A DNA stretch of 64,000 nucleotides from an uncultured Thermoanaerobaculia bacterium (GTDB lineage Bacteria; Acidobacteriota; Thermoanaerobaculia; Multivoradales; Multivoraceae): positions 3,134,859 through 3,198,858 of the forward strand of contig OX638294.1 in assembly GCA_951812325.1 (NCBI GenBank), written 5' to 3'. Numbering within the stretch: position 1 is the first letter of the stretch; every line of letters starts with the position of its first letter. The position numbers and the translations under genes were made by a program. This document shows, one piece after another, positions 53,270 to 63,079 of the stretch. The notes under the pieces are model-generated. The model made no database searches and had not been told where the DNA came from. It saw nothing but the letters and a program-made list of their open reading frames with translations.

Positions 53270-53375
53270 CTAGCTATAGCTAGCTAAGCTAGTTCTCGTC
53301 CAGAAACGCGGAGCTTCAGGTGCGCAGTTGGAGGGAGTCGAGAGCGGCGACCAGGTCCGGGAGCGCATAACGGCA

Positions 53376-53408
53376 ACCGCCGTCCCCGGGTACACCGGGG
53401 ACGGCGGT
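53376..53408. terminator. strong hairpin, possible transcription terminator
   Basis: A perfect 14-bp stem (ACCGCCGTCCCCGG with CCGGGGACGGCGGT) and a 5-nt loop. On the + strand it is followed by AGTTGTTCTTTCT, a modest T-rich tract. It lies downstream of the small - strand gene at 53450 and beyond the IS on the + strand. It could stop + strand readthrough from the element. Confidence 0.5.
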
Positions 53409-53449
53409 AGTTGTTCTTTCTAGCAGCGGCTTAGCCGCCGACGATTCGC

Positions 53450-53650
53450 TCAGGCGGACGTAGAATCGTCGTCGGCACCCTTGGTGGCGTCCGGCGCCCC
53501 AGAGCAGGCGATCAGGATCGCTGTTATCGGCACGGCCGGCAGCCACCAAGGACTCCCACCTACCACCCCCAGCAGGGCCGGTATGGTGAAGCCGACGCCG
53601 CCGCAAAACAGCAGCACGCGCCAGTTTTCTGTCTTTCGGGGAAGCCTCAT
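53450..53650 (-). CDS. small membrane protein
   Basis: A 66-residue frame from ATG 53650, preceded by CAGGA, with a basic start (RLPRKTENWR), two hydrophobic helices (VLLFCGGVGFTIPALLGV and WWLPAVPITAILIACSGA) and an acidic tail (DATKGADDDSTSA). The charge pattern follows the positive-inside rule. I recognise no family. It is too short for certainty and has no operon partner. Confidence 0.45.
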   Translation of the reverse strand: MRLPRKTENWRVLLFCGGVGFTIPALLGVVGGSPWWLPAVPITAILIACSGAPDATKGADDDSTSA

Positions 53651-53850
53651 TTTCCTGGATGACGTGACCCGCGATGTTGCAGGCGTCCCGAATGATTGTG
53701 TCTCCCGCTCCACCGGCCATGCCTAGCTCACATCGTAGCAGGTGCATAGTCGGGCCGGCTCCTGTAGCCGGCGTAGTCGCCGGTAGGGCAGAATCGTCGC
53801 CTTCCGCGGGGCGCGCCAGCTCTGCGGTTCATCCCGAGGGAGACAAGAAG

Positions 53851-54699
53851 GTGACGACGAGTAGCGACTGGGAGACTGTCCGACGCGGTGAACCCCGCGT
53901 CGCGTTGATCGGAGCGGGCGAGATGGGACGGACGCTCATCGGCGGCTGGTTCGACGCCGGAGCCGTTGCCGCGGAGTCCATCTTCGCCACCGCGGGGCAC
54001 GAAGAGCGGATCGCGCATGTCGCCGACAGGTTCGGAATCCAGGGTGCGGTCGACAACCGGCGAGCCGCCGAGTTCGGCGACATCGTGCTGCTCGCGGTCA
54101 AGCCGCAGACGGCGGGCCACGTGCTTCAGGAGATCGGCGATCTGCTCCACTCGGGGCAGGTCCTGGTTTCGATTCTCGCCTCCGTCAGCACGTCGTACAT
54201 CGAGGATCGCCTGCCGGTGCAGATCCCGGTCGTGCGGGCGATGCCGAACACCCCCAGCCGCGTCGCAGCTGGGATGACCGCGCTCTGTCCCGGCCGCTTC
54301 GCGTCCTCCGAACACGTGGAGCTGGCGGAACGGCTGTTTCGGCCGCTGGGCCGCACGGTCGTCGCCGACGAGAAGCACATGGATGCGATCACCGGGCTCT
54401 CGGCCTCCGGTCCGGCCTTCCTGTACATCGTGATCGAGGCGCTGGCCGATGGCGGCGTGAAGGCGGGACTACCGCGCAAGATGGCGATCGAACTCGCGGC
54501 TCAGACCTGCCTTGGCGCCGGCAAGATGGTGATCGACACCGGCCGGCACCCGGCGCTGCTCAAGGATGAGGTGACCACGCCGGCGGGCTGCACCGTCGAC
54601 GGCATCCTGCGACTGGAGGAAGGGGGGCTTCGCGTGACTCTGATCAAGGCGATCATCGAGGCGGCGGCGCGCGCAGGCGAACTCGTGTCCGACGAGTAG
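53851..54699 (+). CDS. proC: pyrroline-5-carboxylate reductase
   Basis: ProC makes proline from pyrroline-5-carboxylate using NAD(P)H. The 282-residue protein has the Rossmann motif VALIGAGEMGRTLIGGWF, IVLLAVKPQTAGHVL, VVRAMPNTPSRVAAGMTAL and the C-terminal dimerisation signature HPALLKDEVTTPAGCTVDGI. GTG 53851 after GAGGGAG is used as start; the longer frame upstream is not conserved. recN follows 19 bp later, so they may be cotranscribed. Confidence 0.95.
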   Translation: MTTSSDWETVRRGEPRVALIGAGEMGRTLIGGWFDAGAVAAESIFATAGHEERIAHVADRFGIQGAVDNRRAAEFGDIVLLAVKPQTAGHVLQEIGDLLHSGQVLVSILASVSTSYIEDRLPVQIPVVRAMPNTPSRVAAGMTALCPGRFASSEHVELAERLFRPLGRTVVADEKHMDAITGLSASGPAFLYIVIEALADGGVKAGLPRKMAIELAAQTCLGAGKMVIDTGRHPALLKDEVTTPAGCTVDGILRLEEGGLRVTLIKAIIEAAARAGELVSDE

Positions 54700-54718
54700 C
54701 TCCGTAGCGGGCATTCAG

Positions 54719-56434
54719 ATGCTGCGCTCGTTGCACGTTCGGAACCTGGCTGTTATCGAACGGGCAGAGCTCCGGTTCGGCCCAGGCCTGAACGTGGTCA
54801 CGGGCGAGACCGGCGCAGGCAAGTCCCTGGTCGTGGATTCGCTGTCACTGCTTGCCGGGGCGCGCGCGAGTTCGGAGACGATCCGCACGGGCTCGGACAC
54901 GCTGGTCCTGAGCGGGGTCTTCGAACCCTCGGGCAGCGACTGGCGACGGCTGCTCGAAGAGGCCGGAGTCCCGGTGGATGGGGACGAGCTTCTGGTCCGT
55001 CGCGAGGTCACCCGGGCGGGGCGCAACCGCGTGTTCGTGAACGACCATCCGGTGACGCTGCGGCTCCTTGCCGCGGTCACCCGCCGGCTGATCCGCATCT
55101 TCGGCCAACGCGATGAGCTCGGCATCGTGTCGCCCGAGCTCCAGCGGGTCTGGCTCGATCGCTCGGGCGGCGACTTCGTTGCGGCCCTCGTCGCATCGTG
55201 CGCCAGCGCCTGTGAGGCCTGGCGGGAGGCGGCCGACCGGCTGAAACGCCTGAGCGGTGACGATCAACTGCGCCTGGAGCGGATCGACCTGTTGAAGTTC
55301 CAGACCTCGGAGATCGACGGCGGGCGCCTTCTCGCCGGCGAGGACGAGGAGCTGCGGGCCGAACGCGAAGCGCTTCGCCACGCGGAAGCGATTGCGGCTG
55401 CACTGCACCAGGCGCTCGCCCTGCTCAGCGACGACGACCAGGCGGTGGACAGCCGTCTCGCCCAGGCCGGAAACGCGCTGCGGGACATCGCGCGCTGGCA
55501 GCCCGAGGCCGGGGACTGGGCCGACACGCTTGGCGAAGCGGGCGCCCTGGTGAACGACGTGGCGGCTGAACTGCACAGCCGGGCGCTTTGTTCCGATGCG
55601 GATCCCGGGCGGCTCGACGCGATCGAGGAGCGCCTGAGCGTGATCGAGCGGCTGACCCGGAAGTATGGCGGCAGCGCCGCCGACGTCCTGGAACGCGCCC
55701 GTCGCCTGTCCGAGGAGCTGTTCGAACTGGAGACGGCGGACGTTCGACGTGACGAGGTGGAGCAGCGGGCAGCGGCGTGCCTTGCCGAGTACGCGGTCCG
55801 CGCCGAGGCGCTTTCGCACGTCCGCCGCGAACTGGGCGCGGCTCTGGAGGCGGCAGTCGTCGGTCACCTGCGGGACCTGGCTCTGGAGCGCGCCGTGTTC
55901 GAGGTCGAGATTGGCCGCGCGCCGCGCCCCGACAGCCCGCTGGAACTCGACGGCGAGCGCGTCGGCTTCGACCGCCGGGGCGTCGACCAGGTGACCTACC
56001 GCTTCAGCGCCAACCCGGGTGAGGCGCTTCGCCCCCTGTCGCGTGTCGCCTCGGGCGGCGAACTCGCGCGCCTGTTTCTGGCGCTCCAGACCGCTGTGCG
56101 CGGCGCCGGACCCGCGGCGGCCTCGACCCTGGTGTTCGACGAGGTGGACGCCGGCGTGGGCGGCGCCGAGGCGGCGATCGTCGGCCGCAAGCTGCAGGGC
56201 CTGGCCCGCGGCGGCCAGATCCTGGCCGTGACCCACCTGCCCCAGGTGGCGAGTCGCGGCGACCGCCATCTGGAGGTCAGGAAGGAAGTGCGAGCCGGCC
56301 GAACGCGGGTCGACGTCCACCGCCTCGAGGACGAGCGCCGCGTCGAGGAAGTGGCCCGCATGCTGGCCGGCGAAAAGATCACGGAGGGAGCGCGCTCGGC
56401 CGCCGAGGAACTCATCGCCGCGGGCGCCGAGTAG
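54719..56434 (+). CDS. recN: DNA repair protein RecN
   Basis: RecN is an SMC-like ATPase for double-strand-break repair. The 571-residue protein has an N-terminal ATPase half (RNLAVIERAELRFGPGLNVV, Walker A GETGAGKS), a coiled-coil middle of about residues 160-370, and the C-terminal half with signature RVASGGELARLFLALQTAVR and Walker B TLVFDEVDAGVGG, then AVTHLPQVASRGDRHLEV. It is about the usual length. It would be an expected LexA target, but I see no clear operator upstream. Confidence 0.96.
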   Translation: MLRSLHVRNLAVIERAELRFGPGLNVVTGETGAGKSLVVDSLSLLAGARASSETIRTGSDTLVLSGVFEPSGSDWRRLLEEAGVPVDGDELLVRREVTRAGRNRVFVNDHPVTLRLLAAVTRRLIRIFGQRDELGIVSPELQRVWLDRSGGDFVAALVASCASACEAWREAADRLKRLSGDDQLRLERIDLLKFQTSEIDGGRLLAGEDEELRAEREALRHAEAIAAALHQALALLSDDDQAVDSRLAQAGNALRDIARWQPEAGDWADTLGEAGALVNDVAAELHSRALCSDADPGRLDAIEERLSVIERLTRKYGGSAADVLERARRLSEELFELETADVRRDEVEQRAAACLAEYAVRAEALSHVRRELGAALEAAVVGHLRDLALERAVFEVEIGRAPRPDSPLELDGERVGFDRRGVDQVTYRFSANPGEALRPLSRVASGGELARLFLALQTAVRGAGPAAASTLVFDEVDAGVGGAEAAIVGRKLQGLARGGQILAVTHLPQVASRGDRHLEVRKEVRAGRTRVDVHRLEDERRVEEVARMLAGEKITEGARSAAEELIAAGAE

Positions 56435-56443
56435 TCCCGCCCC

Positions 56444-57031
56444 ATGCTTGAACCCTGGCCCTGGGACGGCGATCCGGAGGTCGTGAAGCGAGCCTTGGCC
56501 GACGGTCGTGTGCTCGCCGTTCCCACGGAGTCGTCCTACGGTCTGGCGGTGGATCCGCGTTCGGCGACGGGTGTCGATGCGATCTACCGGATCAAGGAGC
56601 GGGAGCGGGGGAAGCCGCTGCCGGTTGTCGCGGCGAGCCTGGCGCAGGCGGTTGAACTGGGCGTCGAGCCGAATGAGGCGGTGCGGATGGCGGCGGTTCA
56701 CTGGCCGGCGCCGCTCACGGTGGTGGCGCCGCTTGCTCCAGGCGCGTCGGCGCCGGCGGCCGCGGGGGGCCGGACGTTGGCGGTGCGGGTGCCAGCGCAC
56801 GAGCGGCTCCGGGGGCTGCTGCGGGACCTGGGCCACCCGCTGACCGCGACGAGCGCGAACCGGAGCGGTGAACCGCCGCTCCTCGAGTTGTCGGCCCTCG
56901 AAGCGATCCTCGGCGATGCCGGCGCGCTCGTCGTGGGCGGTGAAACCACGCCCGGAGGGCCGCCATCCACCGTGGTATCTTGGAGTTCCGCCGGCTTGCG
57001 GGTGTTGCGCCGCGGGCGTTTCGATCTCTGA
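56444..57031 (+). CDS. TsaC/Sua5-type threonylcarbamoyl-AMP synthase
   Basis: The enzyme makes threonylcarbamoyl-AMP for the t6A37 modification of ANN-decoding tRNAs. The 195-residue YrdC domain shows VLAVPTESSYGLAVDPRSAT, the KPLPVVAAS strand, WPAPLTVVAPLAPGAS, LAVRVPAHERLRGLL and PLTATSANRSGEPPL. It lacks the extra C-terminal Sua5 domain, so it is of the TsaC/YciO size. ATG 56444 lies 10 bp after recN and probably in the same operon. YciO-type paralogues cannot be excluded. Confidence 0.88.
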   Translation: MLEPWPWDGDPEVVKRALADGRVLAVPTESSYGLAVDPRSATGVDAIYRIKERERGKPLPVVAASLAQAVELGVEPNEAVRMAAVHWPAPLTVVAPLAPGASAPAAAGGRTLAVRVPAHERLRGLLRDLGHPLTATSANRSGEPPLLELSALEAILGDAGALVVGGETTPGGPPSTVVSWSSAGLRVLRRGRFDL

Positions 57032-57078
57032 CACCGGTCGCCGGCCCCGGTTGCCGACTTCCGAAGAGAACCCTGACT

Positions 57079-58935
57079 GTGACCCGTTCCGTGGCCCTCG
57101 TTCCAGGCCTGCTGGCCGCCGGCGTCCTGATGCCGGCTGTCACGGTTGGGGCGCAGGAACCGGTGACCTTGGCGTCCCGTGCCGAATCCGTTCCGCCGGT
57201 CGATCTGAACGGCGACGAGATCGGCGTCGACGAGCTTTCCCGCGGGCAGACCGGCTACGGCCTGTCCGTGTTCGCCGGCAGCGAGCCTGCGCGCTTCGGC
57301 GTCGAGGTCGTCGGCGTGATCCGGGAGATGGACCCGGGCACGAGCTACATCGTTGCCCGTTTGAGCGGCAACGGCCTGGAGGAGTCCGGCGTCGTCGCCG
57401 GGATGAGCGGCAGCCCGGTGTACATCGACGACCGGCTCGCCGGCGCGGTGGCCTACTCCTGGTCGTTCACCAGCGAGGCTCTCGCCCTGATTACGCCGAT
57501 CGCCGCGATGCGGGAGTTGAGCGCGCTGGAAGCCGGCGAGGCGGCGGGGGAGTCCCTGGGGCTGGCTGCTCCGGGCGCGCTGCGGCCGTTCGACCGGTCC
57601 GTGCAACAGATGCTCGAGCCCCCCGACGACGTCGCGGCGGCGGTTCGGGAGATCGTCGCGGAGCAGCTCGGCTCGCTCGTCGCGCCGGCGGACTGGGGAG
57701 GCCGCGGGGGCGCGCAGATCGCCGCCCTGGGCTTCGGCGATCCGGTGCGCCGGATGCTCGCCGCGGCGCCGGCCGGCCGCGCCGACACCGCCGGGATGCC
57801 TGACCTGAGTGCCGGCAGCGCGGTCGCGGGCGTCTTGATCGACGGCGACCTGAAGCTTGCGGTCGGCGGCACCGTGACCCGGGTCGAGGACGGCGAAGTC
57901 CTGGCGATGGGACATCCGTACCTGGGCGTGGGCCCACTGCGGGTGCCGATGGCGACGGTGGAAGTGATCGGCGTCGTGCCGCGGTTGAACAGCTCGATGC
58001 GGCTCAGCAACATCGGTTCGGTGGTCGGCGCCTTCGACCAGGACCGCTTCGCCGGACTGCGGGGAAGGGTCGGCGCCGAGGCGCGGACCATTCCGATGAC
58101 GATCCAGGTCGAGACGCCTGACGGCGACAGCCGCCGCTTCGATCTCAGGCTCGCCGATCTGCCGCGGATGCTGCCCTCGCTGGTCGGCATTCCGACCATG
58201 CAGGCGCTCGAATCCGCTTCGTACGGCGGCGGTGAGAGCGGCCTCGACATGACCGGCACGCTTCGCCTGCGCGGCCACGAAGACGTGCCGCTGCAGCAGA
58301 CCTTCGACGGATCGGGGCCGGGCACGAGCGCCGCGTTCTACCTGCTCGCCCTGGTCGGCGCGCTGGTCAACTCGGACTACGAAGACGTCGAGATCGAGGG
58401 CGTCGAACTGACTCTGAGTCAGAGCCACGGTGTGCGGACGGTGGAGATCGAGCGCGCCCAGGCCTCTTCGAGGCGGGTTCACGCCGGCGACACGGTAGAT
58501 GTCGTGTTCGATCTCCGGCGGCATCGCGGGAACCGGTACCAGGAGACGCTCCCGGTGACGATTCCCGAGGATCGCCGCCCGGGCCGCTACTACCTCTTCG
58601 TCGGCGACGGCGTGAGCATCGACGCGGCGCGGCTGCAACTGGAACCGAGCAAGGCGTCGTCGCTCGCGGACCAGCTCGACATGCTCCGTTCGTTCCAACC
58701 GAAGAGCCGGCTCGCCGCGCTCGGCGTGGTCCCGGCTCGAGGGCTGATCGTCGAAGGGCGGCCGATGCCCCGGCTTCCGGCGTCCGTTCGATCGATCTGG
58801 CAGGCTTCTTCCCTGCAGGGCGAGCCCCGGGCGCTGAACCTGGCGATCGTGAACGAGCAGGGCCGCGATCTGGACATCCCGCTCGACGGCCTGTTCCGGC
58901 TCGACCTCGAGATCCTGCCCGGTACGGCGCCTTGA
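57079..58935 (+). CDS. secreted S55 (SpoIVB-like) serine peptidase
   Basis: A 618-residue exported protein. After the signal (VALVPGLLAAGVLMPAVTVG) lies an S55 peptidase domain: FGVEVVGVIREMDPGTSYIV, the nucleophile Ser112 in GVVAGMSGSPVYIDDRL, and the His region EVLAMGHPYLGVGPLRVPMA followed by RLSNIGSVVGAFDQDRFAGL. The PDZ domain seen before S55 in SpoIVB of Bacillus is not evident. The C-terminal 250 residues are beta-rich with unknown role. No sporulation genes are present, so the job is different. GTG 57079 was chosen for its signal peptide. Confidence 0.82.
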   Translation: MTRSVALVPGLLAAGVLMPAVTVGAQEPVTLASRAESVPPVDLNGDEIGVDELSRGQTGYGLSVFAGSEPARFGVEVVGVIREMDPGTSYIVARLSGNGLEESGVVAGMSGSPVYIDDRLAGAVAYSWSFTSEALALITPIAAMRELSALEAGEAAGESLGLAAPGALRPFDRSVQQMLEPPDDVAAAVREIVAEQLGSLVAPADWGGRGGAQIAALGFGDPVRRMLAAAPAGRADTAGMPDLSAGSAVAGVLIDGDLKLAVGGTVTRVEDGEVLAMGHPYLGVGPLRVPMATVEVIGVVPRLNSSMRLSNIGSVVGAFDQDRFAGLRGRVGAEARTIPMTIQVETPDGDSRRFDLRLADLPRMLPSLVGIPTMQALESASYGGGESGLDMTGTLRLRGHEDVPLQQTFDGSGPGTSAAFYLLALVGALVNSDYEDVEIEGVELTLSQSHGVRTVEIERAQASSRRVHAGDTVDVVFDLRRHRGNRYQETLPVTIPEDRRPGRYYLFVGDGVSIDAARLQLEPSKASSLADQLDMLRSFQPKSRLAALGVVPARGLIVEGRPMPRLPASVRSIWQASSLQGEPRALNLAIVNEQGRDLDIPLDGLFRLDLEILPGTAP

Positions 58936-59001
58936 GTGCCCATACCCTGGGGGGACACCGCGCACGCCCCGCGGCGGGGATCGTGGCCGGGTCCGCCACT
59001 A

Positions 59002-59094
59002 GGTGCGCCGGCCTGCCATCCGGGCGCCCGCTGACGGGCGCACGGACTGGTTCACGGGTGGCGCGGTGCGCCACCCGGGTTCTGGCCGGCATTC
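59002..59094 (+). repeat. palindromic intergenic repeat, copy D
   Basis: A 93-bp copy close to copy B (reverse strand at 31437). It has the perfect stem GCGCCCG/CGGGCGC with a CTGA loop, then GGACTGGTTCACGGGTGGCGC, the second hairpin GGGTGGCGC/GCGCCACCC-like and the tail CGGGTTCTGGCCGGCATTC. The last 37 bases fall inside the called start of the next gene. Confidence 0.75.
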
Positions 59095-61340
59095 TGCTGC
59101 TCTTGACCGGCGGCGTCGCCGGCGCCTCGGAAGTCCAGATCTGGCGCGCCGACAGCCAGGCCGCGTTTCTGGCGGGCGAACTCGTCGACGTGAGTGTCGA
59201 TCGGCTGGGGATTCTGCGTCTCGCCCAGCGGGCCGAGCAGTTCGCCACCGTCGCGGAGCCCTTCCTGTTCTCCTTCGTGGGAACCGAAGGCCGCTTCGCG
59301 GCGGGCACGGGAAACTCCGGCAAGGTGCTGGAGATCGAGCTCGACGGGGACAGCGGCTCGATTGCCGAACTGTTCGCCACCGAGGAACCCGAAGTGTTCG
59401 CGGTCTGGGTCGACCGCGACGGGACCGTTTATGCCGGCTCGTCGCCGGACGGCAAGGTCTACCGGAAGCGGCCCGAGGGCGAGGTCGAAGAACTGTTCGA
59501 CCCGGACGCGCAGTACATCTGGGCGCTTCTCGGCACCGGTGACGGCGGTCTGCTTGTGGCGACCGGTCCGGAGGGGCAGTTGCACCGCGTGGACCTCGCG
59601 AGCGGTGAATCGAAGCTCCTCTACGACAGCTCGGATGTCCATATCCGGTCGCTCGCGCTACGCCCGGACGGCACGGTGCTCGCCGGCACCGCGGGCGAGG
59701 GTCTGCTACTCGAGATCGACGCCGAGGGCCGGGCCCGCACGCTCTACGACGCCGCCGGACCCGAGGTGCTGGCGATCACTCCCGGCGAGGACGGCGCCTT
59801 CTACGCCTCCGCGCTCGCCTCCGAGGCCAGCTTCGTCGACCTGAGCAGGGCCCGAAGCTCCTCGAGCGCCAGTTCGACGGCAAGCAGCTCGACGGGAAGC
59901 ACCGCCGCCTCCGGCAGCAACTCCTCAAGCGCCAACGGCCAGCAGAGCGCGGTCACGGTCCAGACGGGCGCGGTCTCCGCCGGCAGCCGTTCCGCTTCCT
60001 TCAAGGGTCCGCGCTCCGAGGTGTTGCGGATCGATGCGACCGGCGCCGTCGAGTCGATCTGGAAGTTCGAGATGGAAACGGTGTACGCCCTGAGCTACCA
60101 GCAGGAGCGGCTCTGGGTCGCCACCGGCCAGGAGGGCAAGCTGTTCAGCTTCCGGAACGATCAGATGGTGCTGGAGAAGGACCTCGACCAGAGCCAGATC
60201 GTCGGTCTGGCCACTGGCCCGGCGGGGCCCGTCTTCGCCAGCGTCAACGCGGCGGCGGTCTACGGCTTCGTCGGCGGCGACGGCGGAGGCCTGGCGCGGC
60301 AGGGGACGGTGACCGCCAAGCCGCTCGACGCGTCCTCCGTCGCCAGCTTCGGGTCGATCCGCTGGCGCGGGCGCGCCGGAGACGGCGCCGTCGTCGCGCT
60401 CTCCGCGCGCAGCGGGATGAGTTCGGACCCCGACGAGACCTGGTCGGACTGGACCGAGGCTTCCGTCGCGCGCGAGGCGCCTCTTTTCGATCTGCCGCCC
60501 GGCCGCTACCTCCAGTGGCGGGCCGAGCTCCGCGGCAGCGGCGACCTGACGCCCGAGGTCGTGGCCGTCGAGGTCACCTACCGGCAGCACAACCTCAAGC
60601 CCGAAATCAAGAAGCTGGAGGTACTCCCCGCGGGGACGATCCTGGTGCCGACGAACTTCAACCCCTCGAACCAGGCCTACGAGCCCGCCCACCCGAACCG
60701 GGATCGCATCTTCACCACCGTCGGCGATCCGGCCCAGACCCAGAAGGGCTCGACGAAGAGCCTGTGGAAGCTGGGCTACCGGACGCTGCGCTGGGAGGCG
60801 GAGGACCCGAACGAGGACCGCCTCCGCTTCCGGCTCGCCTTCGCCCGCGAGGCGGCGCTGGCGGCGGCCGGGGAAGGCGCGAGCGACGCGGATGCTCTCT
60901 GGCTGGAGGTCGCGGACGACCTGAAGGCGACCTTCTTCAGCTTCGATGCCACCGTGCTGCCGGACGGCGTCTATCGCTTCCGGGTCAGCGCGTCCGACAA
61001 GCTGGACAACGCCCCCGGCGAGGCCCTCGAGGCCGAGCGGGTGTCCGCCGCGGTCGTCGTCGACCACAGCCCGGCGCGACTGGTCGAGGCGTCGCGGGAC
61101 GGCAGCCGCGTGACCGCGGTCGTCGAAGACGCCTGGAGCCCGCTGCGCGAGGCGGTAGTCAGCGTCGACGCGGGTGAGTGGCGCGCCGCGTTGGTCGAGG
61201 ATGGCCTGCTCGACAGCCAGCGGGAGACCCTGTCCATCGATGCCGCCGGGGCTGTCCGGCTGTTGCTGCTGCGGCTGACGGACGCCGCGCACAACGTGAC
61301 CACGATCGATCTGTCCGATCAGCTGGGGAGCGCAGAGTGA
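59058..61340 (+). CDS. exported beta-propeller protein
   Basis: A 760-residue protein if GTG 59058 is the start; upstream codons to a TTG at 58932 are also open. A signal peptide (RVLAGILLLLTGGVAGASE) is followed by propeller-like repeats of about 45 residues (VWVDRDGTVYAGSSPDGKVY, ALLGTGDGGLLVATGPEGQL, LALRPDGTVLAGTAGEGLLL), a Ser-rich insertion (residues about 258-290), more repeats, and C-terminal beta domains with WRGRAGDGAVVALSARSGMS. Function is unknown. The first 12 or so codons belong to a dispersed repeat. The stop overlaps coaD by 4 bp. Confidence 0.75.
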   Translation: MARCATRVLAGILLLLTGGVAGASEVQIWRADSQAAFLAGELVDVSVDRLGILRLAQRAEQFATVAEPFLFSFVGTEGRFAAGTGNSGKVLEIELDGDSGSIAELFATEEPEVFAVWVDRDGTVYAGSSPDGKVYRKRPEGEVEELFDPDAQYIWALLGTGDGGLLVATGPEGQLHRVDLASGESKLLYDSSDVHIRSLALRPDGTVLAGTAGEGLLLEIDAEGRARTLYDAAGPEVLAITPGEDGAFYASALASEASFVDLSRARSSSSASSTASSSTGSTAASGSNSSSANGQQSAVTVQTGAVSAGSRSASFKGPRSEVLRIDATGAVESIWKFEMETVYALSYQQERLWVATGQEGKLFSFRNDQMVLEKDLDQSQIVGLATGPAGPVFASVNAAAVYGFVGGDGGGLARQGTVTAKPLDASSVASFGSIRWRGRAGDGAVVALSARSGMSSDPDETWSDWTEASVAREAPLFDLPPGRYLQWRAELRGSGDLTPEVVAVEVTYRQHNLKPEIKKLEVLPAGTILVPTNFNPSNQAYEPAHPNRDRIFTTVGDPAQTQKGSTKSLWKLGYRTLRWEAEDPNEDRLRFRLAFAREAALAAAGEGASDADALWLEVADDLKATFFSFDATVLPDGVYRFRVSASDKLDNAPGEALEAERVSAAVVVDHSPARLVEASRDGSRVTAVVEDAWSPLREAVVSVDAGEWRAALVEDGLLDSQRETLSIDAAGAVRLLLLRLTDAAHNVTTIDLSDQLGSAE

Positions 61341-61825
61341 GCCGCCGGATCGGCGTCTTCCCCGGTTCCTTCGACCCGGTGCACAACGGCCACCTCGATC
61401 TGATCGAGCGTGCCCGCCGGCTCTTCGACGTGTTCTACATCGCGGTGCTCTTCAACGACCAGAAGCAGGCCCTGTTCTCGGTCGAAGAGCGGATCGACCT
61501 TCTGCGCGACCTTGTGGGCGACTCCGACGACTGCCGGGTCGAGAGCTTCAGCGGCCTGCTGGTCGACTACGCCCGGGAAAAGGGCGCCACCGCCGTGATC
61601 CGCGGCCTGCGCTCCGGCGCCGACTTCGACTACGAGCTGCCGATGACCCTGATGAACCGCCGCCTCGCGCCGGGCATCGACACGATCTTCCTGCTGCCGG
61701 CGCCGGAGTGGATCTATCTCTCCAGCCGCCTGACGAAGGAGGTCGGCAGCCTGGAGGGCGACCTGACGGGCATCGCGCCGCCCTTGGTGATCGAGGCGCT
61801 GCACCGGAAGCACGGCTGGAACTGA
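61337..61825 (+). CDS. coaD: phosphopantetheine adenylyltransferase
   Basis: CoaD makes dephospho-CoA from ATP and 4'-phosphopantetheine. The 162-residue protein shows the nucleotidyltransferase motif VFPGSFDPVHNGHLDLIERA with the HxGH element, AVIRGLRSGADFDYELPMTL and the ISSxxxKE-like WIYLSSRLTKEVGSLEG. GTG 61337 overlaps the stop of the preceding gene by 4 bp. The expected RsmD gene is not next to it. Confidence 0.96.
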   Translation: MSRRIGVFPGSFDPVHNGHLDLIERARRLFDVFYIAVLFNDQKQALFSVEERIDLLRDLVGDSDDCRVESFSGLLVDYAREKGATAVIRGLRSGADFDYELPMTLMNRRLAPGIDTIFLLPAPEWIYLSSRLTKEVGSLEGDLTGIAPPLVIEALHRKHGWN

Positions 61826-61918
61826 CGCCAGCGGCGCGCCGCTCCACACCGTGGCAGCCGGGCAGAGAACGACCCGCTGCGCCGGCGGTTCACCGGGTGC
61901 GCGGACCTTCCGGTGCGC

Positions 61919-62013
61919 TGCCGCCGACGGCGGCACAGGGTAGTACCAGCCGTGGCGGAACCCGCTGTCATGCCCTTCCGTGTCCTCGAGTCCGGTGGCG
62001 TCCGCCGGACGCC
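61919..62013. other. two GC-rich hairpins between converging coaD and korB
   Basis: TGCCGCC at 61919-61925 pairs with GGCGGCA at 61929-61935, and GGCGTCC at 61997-62003 pairs with GGACGCC at 62007-62013, each with a 3-nt loop. The second lies 5 bases past the korB stop. Neither is followed by a T-run, so they may be Rho-independent-like barriers or simple mRNA 3' ends. Confidence 0.4.
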
Positions 62014-62018
62014 CGCCG

Positions 62019-63077
<1,059 letters not shown>

Positions 63078-63079
63078 CT

